From assembly GCF_002803065.1 (NCBI RefSeq), contig NZ_NNBL01000020.1, forward strand, positions 84,763-148,762: a stretch of DNA of 64,000 nt, read 5' to 3'. The DNA is from Streptomyces sp. CB01635. GTDB lineage: Bacteria; Actinomycetota; Actinomycetes; Streptomycetales; Streptomycetaceae. How positions within the stretch are numbered: position 1 is the first letter of the stretch; every line of letters begins with the position of its first letter. A model generated the notes under the pieces. The model did not search any database. It saw only the letters and a list, made by a program, of their open reading frames with translations, and had not been told where the DNA came from. Below are positions 41,815 to 48,607 of this stretch, piece after piece. The translations under genes and the position numbers were made by a program.

Positions 41815-42150
41815 TGGGGGCGTCTGCCCGTGAGTGAGGCCTGCGCTGGCCCGGCCCCGGGTTGCCTGCCTGTGGTCGTCTGCCGGGTTCGCGACGGTGA
41901 GGGGCTGGGCGGGGGGCGGCTGTGTGGGGCGTCTGCATGCGAGTGAGGCCTGCGGTGGCCTGCCTCGGGTCGTCCGCCTGGGGTCGGCTCCCCGTGATCA
42001 TCTGCCTGTGAGGGACGCCCGAGGGTCTGCCTGCGGTCGGCTCCCCCGCGAGTGACGTCCGGGCTCCTCTGCCTGCGGTCGGCCTCCCGCAGTCGCGGGC
42101 CTGCGGCGCCTGCCCGCGATCGTCCGCCTGGGACGGGTTGCCTGCGGACG
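41815..42150. repeat. Degenerate short repeats in the 436-bp gap after the kinase
   Basis: The gap 41807-42242 has no gene. Recurrent modules include GAGTGAGGCCTGCG-TGGCC (41831-41850, 41941-41960), CTGCCTGCGGTCGGC-TCCC (about 42015-42035, 42067-42088) and CGTCCGCCTGGG (about 41968-41979, 42121-42132). Units are imperfect and unevenly spaced, with no constant spacer. Translated backwards they give proline/arginine-rich nonsense. They may be decayed tandem duplications or a transcribed structured region. Confidence 0.5.
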
Positions 42151-42242
42151 CCTGTCCACGCGCGCCCGCCCGTACTCCTCCGCTTCGCGATCCGCCGAGC
42201 CAGGGTCTGGCCCGGCATGATCGGCTCGTGTTACCAAGAGGG

Positions 42243-43793
42243 ATGCCAGCACACGAGCGCTACGACGTCGTCATCGTCGGCGGAGGTCACAACGGCCTCG
42301 TCGCCGCCGCCTACCTCGCCCGGGCCGGACGTTCCGTCCTGGTCCTCGAGCGGCTCGGCGCCACCGGCGGTGCCGCCGTGTCGACGCGGCCCTTCGCCGG
42401 GGTCGACGCGCGCCTGTCGCGGTACTCGTACCTGGTCAGCCTGCTGCCCCACAAGATCGTCGACGATCTCGGGCTCGACTTCGCCGTGCGCGGCCGCACC
42501 GTGTCCTCGTACACGCCGACCGAGCGCGACGGGCGGGCGACCGGGCTGCTCGTCGGCGGTGGTGAGGAGCGCACCCGCGCCTCCTTCGAGCGCCTCACCG
42601 GCGGCGGGCGCGAGTACGCGGCCTGGACCGACTTCTACGAGACGACCCGCCGCGTCGCCGAGCGGGTCTTCCCCACGCTCACCGAGCCGCTGCCGGCCAG
42701 GGACGTGCTCCGGCAGCGCGTCGACGACGAGGCCGCCTGGCGCATGCTCTTCGAGGAGCCGATCGGCGCCGCCGTGGAGGAGCGCTTCAGGGACGACCTG
42801 GTGCGCGGCGTGGTCCTCACCGATGCCCTCATCGGTACGTTCGCCGACGCCCACGACGCGTCCCTCCAGCAGAACCGCTGTTTCCTCTACCACGTGATCG
42901 GCAACGGCACCGGCGACTGGGACGTGCCCGTCGGCGGCATGGGCGCCCTCACCGACGCCCTCGCCAACGCCGCCCGCGCGGCCGGCGCCGAACTCGTCAC
43001 CGGGCACGAGGTGACCCGCGTCGAGACCGACGGGCGGCACGCCGAGGTGACGTACGAGTCGGAGCGCGGCGCGGGCCGCGTCGGCGCCGGGCACGTGCTC
43101 GTCAACGCGTCTCCGCAGGCCCTCGCCGCCCTCGTCGGCGACGAGCCGCCCGCCCCGGCCGAGGGTGCGCAGCTCAAGGTCAACATGCTCCTGACCCGGC
43201 TGCCCAAGCTGCGCGACACGTCCGTCGACCCGCGCGAGGCGTTCGCCGGAACGTTCCATATCGCCGAGGGCTACGAGCAGTTGGCGACCGCGTACGGCCA
43301 GGCGGCGGCCGGGTCACTGCCCGCGGCGCCCCCGTCGGAGATCTACTGCCACTCGCTGACCGACCCGAGCATCCTCGCCCCGGACCTCGTCGCGCGCGGC
43401 TACCAGACCCTCACCCTGTTCGGCCTGCACACGCCCGCCCGGCTCTTCGCGGGCGACAACGACGCCGCCCGCGCCGAGCTCCTGAAAGCCACCCTCGCCC
43501 AGCTCGACGCGCAGCTCGCCGAGCCGATCGAGGACTGCCTCGCCCTGGACGCCGACGGCCTACCGTGCATCGAGGCGAAGACCCCGCTCGACCTGGAGCG
43601 GGACCTGCGCCTGCCGGGCGGCAACATCTTCCACCGCGACCTGTCCTTTCCTTACTCCCAGGAAGGGACGGGTCGTTGGGGCGTCGAGACCGCCCACGCC
43701 AACGTCCTGCTGTGCGGCGCGGGCGCCGTGCGCGGCGGCGGGGTCAGCGGGATCCCCGGGCACAACGCGGCGATGGCGGTCCTCGGGAAGTGA
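42243..43793 (+). CDS. FAD-dependent oxidoreductase, phytoene-desaturase/PYROXD2-like
   Basis: A 516-residue flavoprotein. YDVVIVGGGHNGLVAAAYLA is the N-terminal dinucleotide-binding motif (GxGxxG) and VLVLERLGATGGAAVSTRPF the FAD second motif. The C terminus NVLLCGAGAVRGGGVSGIPG closes the FAD site and aligns with carotenoid desaturases and PYROXD2-like proteins. The middle (HVIGNGTGDWDVPVGGMGAL) is typical of this subgroup. No carotenoid genes are nearby, so a role in carotenoid synthesis is not supported and the substrate is unknown. ATG 42243 has only an AGAGGG run directly before it; the next upstream frame is low-complexity repeat sequence. Confidence 0.85.
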   Translation: MPAHERYDVVIVGGGHNGLVAAAYLARAGRSVLVLERLGATGGAAVSTRPFAGVDARLSRYSYLVSLLPHKIVDDLGLDFAVRGRTVSSYTPTERDGRATGLLVGGGEERTRASFERLTGGGREYAAWTDFYETTRRVAERVFPTLTEPLPARDVLRQRVDDEAAWRMLFEEPIGAAVEERFRDDLVRGVVLTDALIGTFADAHDASLQQNRCFLYHVIGNGTGDWDVPVGGMGALTDALANAARAAGAELVTGHEVTRVETDGRHAEVTYESERGAGRVGAGHVLVNASPQALAALVGDEPPAPAEGAQLKVNMLLTRLPKLRDTSVDPREAFAGTFHIAEGYEQLATAYGQAAAGSLPAAPPSEIYCHSLTDPSILAPDLVARGYQTLTLFGLHTPARLFAGDNDAARAELLKATLAQLDAQLAEPIEDCLALDADGLPCIEAKTPLDLERDLRLPGGNIFHRDLSFPYSQEGTGRWGVETAHANVLLCGAGAVRGGGVSGIPGHNAAMAVLGK

Positions 43794-43862
43794 GCCGCCG
43801 AGTCGGTGCGCCGATTCAGAGTGCGGCCTCAGGGGCCGACTCAGGGGTGGCCGGTGCGCCGC

Positions 43863-45689
43863 TCAGTCCTGCGACGGCGACCACCCCACCGCCTCGATCC
43901 GCGCCGCGTCGGACGGGCGTGCCTCGTCGAACACGGTCCGGCGGCCCTCGGTGACGCGCACCCCGTTCACGTACACCCCTCGTCCCACGTACAACTGGTC
44001 GGTCGCGTAGCGCCAGCGCAGGCGGACCTGGCTGCCCTTGAAGGCGCCGAGGGCGGCGGTCAGGCGGTGCCAGGCGCGGCCCGACCAGCCGTCGGCCGTG
44101 CCCTTGGAGTGGTCATCGGCGTCCTCTCCCTTGCGGGTGGTCGCGAACGGCAGGGCCTGCCAGGTCGCGCCGGCGTCGGCCGACGCCTCCAGGTACAGGA
44201 AGTCGGAGTGCGGCTCCGTGTCCCACCACAGGTCGCACGCGAGGCTCGCCGCGTCGGATGTGACGTCGAGGCCGGGCAGCGTGAGCGTCGCCGACGTGGC
44301 GCTCGTCATGCCGGAGAACCAGGCGGTGCGCCCGTGCGCGGGGCGCACGGCGACGGCGCGGGCAAGGTTGTTCGCGGTGGCGACCCGGGGAGCGGAGCCG
44401 GATCGCCAAGTACGAACGGGGTGCACGGAGTTGCCGAGCACGATGAGGAACGAGTCCGTCGTCGGATCGAGGACGATGGACGTGCCCGTGAAGCCGGTGT
44501 GCCCGGCCGTGCGCGGTGTCGCCATCGCGCCCATGTACCAGTGCTGGTAGAGCTCGAAGCCGAGGCCGTGCTCGTCGCCGGGGAACGCCTGGTTGAAGTC
44601 GGTGAACAGCAGCCGTACCGACTCCTCGGACAGGATGCGCGCCTTGCCGTACGAACCCCCGTTGAGGAGCGTGCGGCCGAGGATCGCGAGGTCCCACGCG
44701 CAGGAGAAGACACCGGCGTGGCCCGCCACACCGCCCAGCCCGAACGCGTTCTCGTCGTGCACCTCGCCCCAGACGAGTCCGCGGTCGAGGCCGGACCAGG
44801 GCAGGCGCGCGTCCTCCGTCGCGGCGATCTTCGGCTTCCACGAGGCGGGCGGGTTGTAGCGGGTGCGGCGCATGCCGAGGGGGCCCGTGATCCGCTCGTG
44901 CAGGAGCACGTCCAGGGTCCGGCCCGTCAGCTTCTCCAGGACCAGCTGGAGCGAGATCAGATTGAGGTCGGAGTAGAGGTACACGGTGCCGGGCGGGTTG
45001 AGAGGTGCCTCGTTCCAGATGAGGCGGAGCTGGCCCTCGCGCGTCGTCTCCTTGTAGAGGGGGATCCAGGCGCGGAATCCCGAGGTGTGCGTGAGGAGTT
45101 GACGGATCGTGATGTCCTGCTTGCCGGCGCCCGCGAAGTCGGGGATGTACGAGGCGACCGTGGCCTCCAGCTCCAGCCTGCCGCGCTCGATCTCCTGTAC
45201 GGCGATGAGCGAGGTGAAAAGCTTCGACACGGAGGCCAGGTCGTACACCGTGTCCTCGGCCGCCGCGATCTGCTGGTCGGCGGGGAACTCCACACCCGTG
45301 TCGGTCTTGTCGTCGTAGGCCGAGTAACGCACGGCCTTGCCGATCGGCTGGTGGAGTGCGACCGTGCCGCCGCGGCCGGCGAGCAGTACGGCGCCCGCGT
45401 ACCAGGGGTGCTTGGGGGAGGGGGCGAGGAACTTCTCGGCGTCGGCGACGAGTTGGCGCAGATGCCCGGCGATCAGGCCGGCCCGCTCGGGGGACCCGCG
45501 GCGCAGCGTGGTTCCGTGCCCGTCGGCCTGCCCGGCCGTGTGTGTGTCCGCCGCTGAGGCGGGCCCCGCCGGGAAGGGGGCAATGGCCAGTGCCCCGCCC
45601 AACGCCAGTACACCCGCGCCTAGTTGACGACGGGACATCGACATCCCGTCGTCCGTGTCGTGCAATCTGTCCGCCGCGCCGTCGGTCAT
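43863..45689 (-). CDS. Secreted serine hydrolase (class C beta-lactamase/EstB-like) with C-terminal beta domain
   Basis: 608 residues. The N terminus MSMSRRQLGAGVLALGGALA is a twin-arginine-type signal, followed by an A-x-A cleavage site (GPASAAD). The hydrolase domain (about 65-420) has S-V-S-K (DLASVSKLF, nucleophile serine and lysine), YSDLNLISLQL (Y-x-N) and HTGFTGTSIVLDP (H-T-G, the KTG equivalent). Residues 430-605 form a beta-rich domain (LEASADAGATWQALPF). Relatives act on esters, D-amino peptides or muropeptides. AGAAGGGG 8 nt before ATG 45689. Two TGAAA/TTTCA-type palindromes upstream suggest control by an RpiR/MurR-like regulator. Confidence 0.88.
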   Translation of the reverse strand: MTDGAADRLHDTDDGMSMSRRQLGAGVLALGGALAIAPFPAGPASAADTHTAGQADGHGTTLRRGSPERAGLIAGHLRQLVADAEKFLAPSPKHPWYAGAVLLAGRGGTVALHQPIGKAVRYSAYDDKTDTGVEFPADQQIAAAEDTVYDLASVSKLFTSLIAVQEIERGRLELEATVASYIPDFAGAGKQDITIRQLLTHTSGFRAWIPLYKETTREGQLRLIWNEAPLNPPGTVYLYSDLNLISLQLVLEKLTGRTLDVLLHERITGPLGMRRTRYNPPASWKPKIAATEDARLPWSGLDRGLVWGEVHDENAFGLGGVAGHAGVFSCAWDLAILGRTLLNGGSYGKARILSEESVRLLFTDFNQAFPGDEHGLGFELYQHWYMGAMATPRTAGHTGFTGTSIVLDPTTDSFLIVLGNSVHPVRTWRSGSAPRVATANNLARAVAVRPAHGRTAWFSGMTSATSATLTLPGLDVTSDAASLACDLWWDTEPHSDFLYLEASADAGATWQALPFATTRKGEDADDHSKGTADGWSGRAWHRLTAALGAFKGSQVRLRWRYATDQLYVGRGVYVNGVRVTEGRRTVFDEARPSDAARIEAVGWSPSQD

Positions 45690-45704
45690 GAACGAACCCC
45701 TTCT

Positions 45705-45717
45705 GAAAGAATCTTTC
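45705..45717. promoter_or_regulatory. Inverted repeat GAAAG-AAT-CTTTC
   Basis: Perfect 5-bp arms, between the serine hydrolase start and the larger palindrome at 45734; it partly overlaps the 5' end of the leader. Arm content (GAAA/TTTC) matches the neighbouring site. Confidence 0.45.
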
Positions 45718-45733
45718 GGGATCTAGCTCGACG

Positions 45734-45748
45734 CATGAAACTTTCATG
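45734..45748. promoter_or_regulatory. Palindrome CATGAAA-C-TTTCATG
   Basis: A perfect 7-bp inverted repeat with a one-base centre, 45 bp upstream of the serine hydrolase start. TGAAA-N-TTTCA dyads are known operators of RpiR/SIS-type regulators of amino-sugar and murein-recycling genes; this assignment is inference. Confidence 0.5.
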
Positions 45749-45850
45749 TCAGGTTCCGGTCGTGTCAAGCCTCGGAAATGCGTCGCAGAAATCTGACGCA
45801 GCATCAGAAAGTGTCTTCCCTCGTTCGGAGGAGTGCGGCATTCTGCGCCC

Positions 45851-46978
45851 ATGCAGACGGAGCTGAGCAAGAAACTGGGGATCGAGCACGCCATCTTCGG
45901 CTTCACGCCCTTCCCGGCGGTGGCCGCCGCCATCAGTAGGGCCGGGGGGTTCGGCGTGCTCGGCGCGGTCCGCTACACCGCACCCGACGACCTGGCCCGA
46001 GATCTCGACTGGATGCAGGAGCACGTCGACGGCGCGCCCTACGGGCTCGATGTCGTGATGCCCGCGAAGAAGGTCGAGGGCCCGAACCACCAGAAACTGA
46101 CCGAGGCCGACGTCGAGGCGATGATCCCCGAAGGACACCGCCAGTTCGTCAGAGACACCCTCGCCAAGCACGGGGTGCCCGAGCTCGCCGAGGGTGAGGC
46201 GTCGGGCTGGCGCATCACCGGGTGGATGGAGCAGGTCGCCCGCAGCCAGCTGGACGTCGCCTTCGACTACCCGATCAAACTCCTTGCCAACGCGCTCGGT
46301 TCACCACCCGCCGACGTCGTCCAGCGCGCCCACGACCACGACGTTCTCGTGGCCGCTCTCGCGGGCAGCGCCCGGCACGCCCGTAAACACGCGGACGCGG
46401 GCATCGACATCGTCGTCGCGCAGGGCTACGAGGCAGGCGGACACACCGGCGAGATCGCCTCCATGGTGCTCACGCCCGAAGCGGTCGACGCCGTGGCCCC
46501 GCTGCCCGTCCTCGCGGCCGGCGGCATCGGCAGCGGGGAACAGATCGCGGCGGCCCTCGCGCTCGGTGCCCAGGGCGTCTGGCTCGGCTCCCTCTGGCTC
46601 ACCACCACCGAGGCCGACCTCCACTCCCGCGCGCTCACCGCCAAACTCCTCGCGGCCGGCTCCGGCGACACCGTCCGCTCCCGCGCCCTGACCGGCAAGC
46701 CCGCGCGCCAGCTCCGCACGGAGTGGACCGACGCCTGGGACGACCCGACGGGCCCCGGCACCCTGCCCATGCCGCTCCAGGGGCTGCTCGTCGCCGAGGC
46801 CGTCTCCCGTATCCAGAAGCACGAGGTCGATCGGCTGCTCGGCACGCCCGTCGGGCAGATCGTCGGCCGGATGACGAGCGAACGCCCCGTCCAGGCCGTG
46901 TTCGACGACCTCACGCGCGGCTTCGAGCGCGCTGTCGACCGCATCAACCGCATCGCAGGAAGGAGCGGCCAGTCGTGA
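45851..46978 (+). CDS. Nitronate monooxygenase-family flavoprotein
   Basis: A 375-residue FMN TIM-barrel protein of the 2-nitropropane dioxygenase family. Pieces: FGFTPFPAVAAAISRAGGFG near the N terminus, GIDIVVAQGYEAGGHTGEIA (phosphate/FMN loop with the conserved histidine) and PVLAAGGIGSGEQIAAALAL. It may oxidise alkyl nitronates or act as a flavin-dependent oxidase or reductase; several family members belong to lipid or steroid pathways. The CoA ligase gene begins inside its stop (GTGA overlap), showing tight coupling. ATG 45851 is chosen; GGAGGAG lies 20 nt upstream, so the site is imperfect. Confidence 0.85.
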   Translation: MQTELSKKLGIEHAIFGFTPFPAVAAAISRAGGFGVLGAVRYTAPDDLARDLDWMQEHVDGAPYGLDVVMPAKKVEGPNHQKLTEADVEAMIPEGHRQFVRDTLAKHGVPELAEGEASGWRITGWMEQVARSQLDVAFDYPIKLLANALGSPPADVVQRAHDHDVLVAALAGSARHARKHADAGIDIVVAQGYEAGGHTGEIASMVLTPEAVDAVAPLPVLAAGGIGSGEQIAAALALGAQGVWLGSLWLTTTEADLHSRALTAKLLAAGSGDTVRSRALTGKPARQLRTEWTDAWDDPTGPGTLPMPLQGLLVAEAVSRIQKHEVDRLLGTPVGQIVGRMTSERPVQAVFDDLTRGFERAVDRINRIAGRSGQS

Positions 46979-48546
46979 GCACCGGCCCCAACCCCAACAG
47001 CGCGCCCCCCAACGGATTCTGGGCCCAGGCCACCGCGGACCCCGGCCGTACCGTACTCGTCGCACCCGACGGGGAGGAGTGGACCGCCGGCCGGCTGCAC
47101 GCCGACGTCAACAGGCTCGTGCACGGTCTGCGGGCCGCCGGGCTCGAACGAGGCGACGCGTTCGCCGTCGTCCTGCCCAACGGAGTCGAGTTCTTCACCG
47201 CGTATCTCGCCGCCTCCCAGGCCGGCTTCTACCTCGTCCCGGTCAACCACCATCTGGTCGGCCCCGAGATCGCCTGGATCGTCGCCGACTCCGGAGCGAA
47301 GGTCCTCATCGCACACGAGCGGTTCGCCGAACAGGCCGTGGCCGCCGCCGACGAGGCGGCACTCCCGGCAGGGCAGCGGTACGCGGTCGGAGCCATCGAC
47401 GGCTTCCGCCCGTACGCCCAACTTCTCGACGGGCAGTCCGAGTCGGTGCCGGACGACCGGTCTCTCGGCTGGGTCATGAACTACACCTCGGGCACCACGG
47501 GCCGCCCCCGCGGCATCCGCCGTCCCCTGCCCGGCAAACTCCCTGAGGAGACCTACCTCGGCGGCTTCCTCGGCATCTTCGGCATCAAGCCGTTCGACGA
47601 CAACGTCCACCTCGTCTGCTCGCCGCTCTACCACACCGCCGTGCTCCAGTTCGCGGGCGCGTCCCTGCACATCGGGCACACCCTCGTCCTGATGGACAAG
47701 TGGACCCCCGAGGACATGCTGCGTCTCATCGACACCTTCAGGTGCACACACACGCACATGGTGCCGACCCAGTTCCACCGCCTGCTCGCCCTGCCCGACA
47801 GCGTCAGGAGCGCGTACGACGTGTCGGCGATGCGGCACGCCATCCACGGCGCCGCGCCCTGCCCCGACCACGTCAAGCGCGCGATGATCGACTGGTGGGG
47901 CCACAGCGTCGAGGAGTACTACGCGGCCAGTGAGGGCGGCGGCGCGTTCGCGACCGCCGAGGACTGGCTGAAGAAGCCGGGCACGGTCGGCAAGGCGTGG
48001 CCGATCAGCGAACTCGCCGTGTTCGACGACGACGGCAACCGGCTGCCGCCCGGCGAACTCGGCACCGTCTACATGAAGATGAGCACCGGAGGATTCTCGT
48101 ACCACAAGGACGAGACCAAGACGAAGAAGAACCGCATCGGCGACTTCTTCACCGTCGGCGACCTCGGCATTCTCGACGAGGACGGGTATCTCTTCCTCCG
48201 CGACCGCAAGATCGACATGATCATCTCGGGCGGCGTCAACATCTACCCCGCCGAGATCGAGTCCGCGCTCCTCACCCACCCGGCCATCGCCGACGCCGCG
48301 GCCTTCGGGATCCCGAACGACGACTGGGGCGAGGAGGTCAAGGCGGTCGTCGAACCCGCGGAGGGGCACACCGCCGGCGACGCCCTCGCCGCCGAGATCC
48401 TCGCCCACTGCGAGCGCCAGCTCGCGGGCTACAAACGGCCGAAGAGCGTCGACTTCATCGAGACGATGCCGCGCGACCCGAACGGAAAGCTCTACAAGCG
48501 CCGGCTGCGCGACCCGTATTGGGAGGGCCGCACGCGCGCGATGTGA
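46975..48546 (+). CDS. AMP-forming acyl-CoA ligase coupled to nitronate monooxygenase
   Basis: A 523-residue ANL ligase. MNYTSGTTGRPRGIRRPLPG is the nucleotide loop with the unusual R-R-P tail, VEEYYAASEGGGAFATAEDW is the A5 region, and TVGDLGILDEDGYLFLRDRK with IDMIISGGVNIYPAEIESAL cover A7-A8. The catalytic lysine is in MPRDPNGKLYKRRLRDPYWE. GTG 46975 overlaps the preceding TGA by four bases, and AGGAAGGAG lies upstream, so the two proteins are made together. The substrate is an unknown carboxylic acid. A bidirectional hairpin follows at 48568-48601. Confidence 0.87.
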   Translation: MSTGPNPNSAPPNGFWAQATADPGRTVLVAPDGEEWTAGRLHADVNRLVHGLRAAGLERGDAFAVVLPNGVEFFTAYLAASQAGFYLVPVNHHLVGPEIAWIVADSGAKVLIAHERFAEQAVAAADEAALPAGQRYAVGAIDGFRPYAQLLDGQSESVPDDRSLGWVMNYTSGTTGRPRGIRRPLPGKLPEETYLGGFLGIFGIKPFDDNVHLVCSPLYHTAVLQFAGASLHIGHTLVLMDKWTPEDMLRLIDTFRCTHTHMVPTQFHRLLALPDSVRSAYDVSAMRHAIHGAAPCPDHVKRAMIDWWGHSVEEYYAASEGGGAFATAEDWLKKPGTVGKAWPISELAVFDDDGNRLPPGELGTVYMKMSTGGFSYHKDETKTKKNRIGDFFTVGDLGILDEDGYLFLRDRKIDMIISGGVNIYPAEIESALLTHPAIADAAAFGIPNDDWGEEVKAVVEPAEGHTAGDALAAEILAHCERQLAGYKRPKSVDFIETMPRDPNGKLYKRRLRDPYWEGRTRAM

Positions 48547-48567
48547 TCCACGCGGAGGTGTGACAGA

Positions 48568-48601
48568 GGAGCGGCCCGGGGAGAGATCCCCGGGCCGCTC
48601 C
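48568..48601. terminator. 15-bp hairpin between convergent genes
   Basis: GGAGCGGCCCGGGGA (48568-48582) pairs perfectly with TCCCCGGGCCGCTCC (48587-48601) around a 4-nt loop, between the ligase stop (48546) and the penicillin-acylase-like stop (48608). Confidence 0.85.
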
Positions 48602-48607
48602 CGTCGT

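Noticed and set aside
41815..42150. Repeats considered as a CRISPR array
   Set aside because: Repeat units differ in length and sequence, spacers are not constant, and no cas gene is near.
42243..43793. FAD oxidoreductase considered as carotenoid phytoene desaturase
   Set aside because: No crtE/crtB/crtY neighbours; the sequence fits the broader PYROXD2-like group.
45851..46978. Nitronate monooxygenase considered as IpdC of steroid HIP catabolism
   Set aside because: The N-terminal sequence and domain pieces do not follow the IpdC pattern I remember, and ipdAB are absent nearby.
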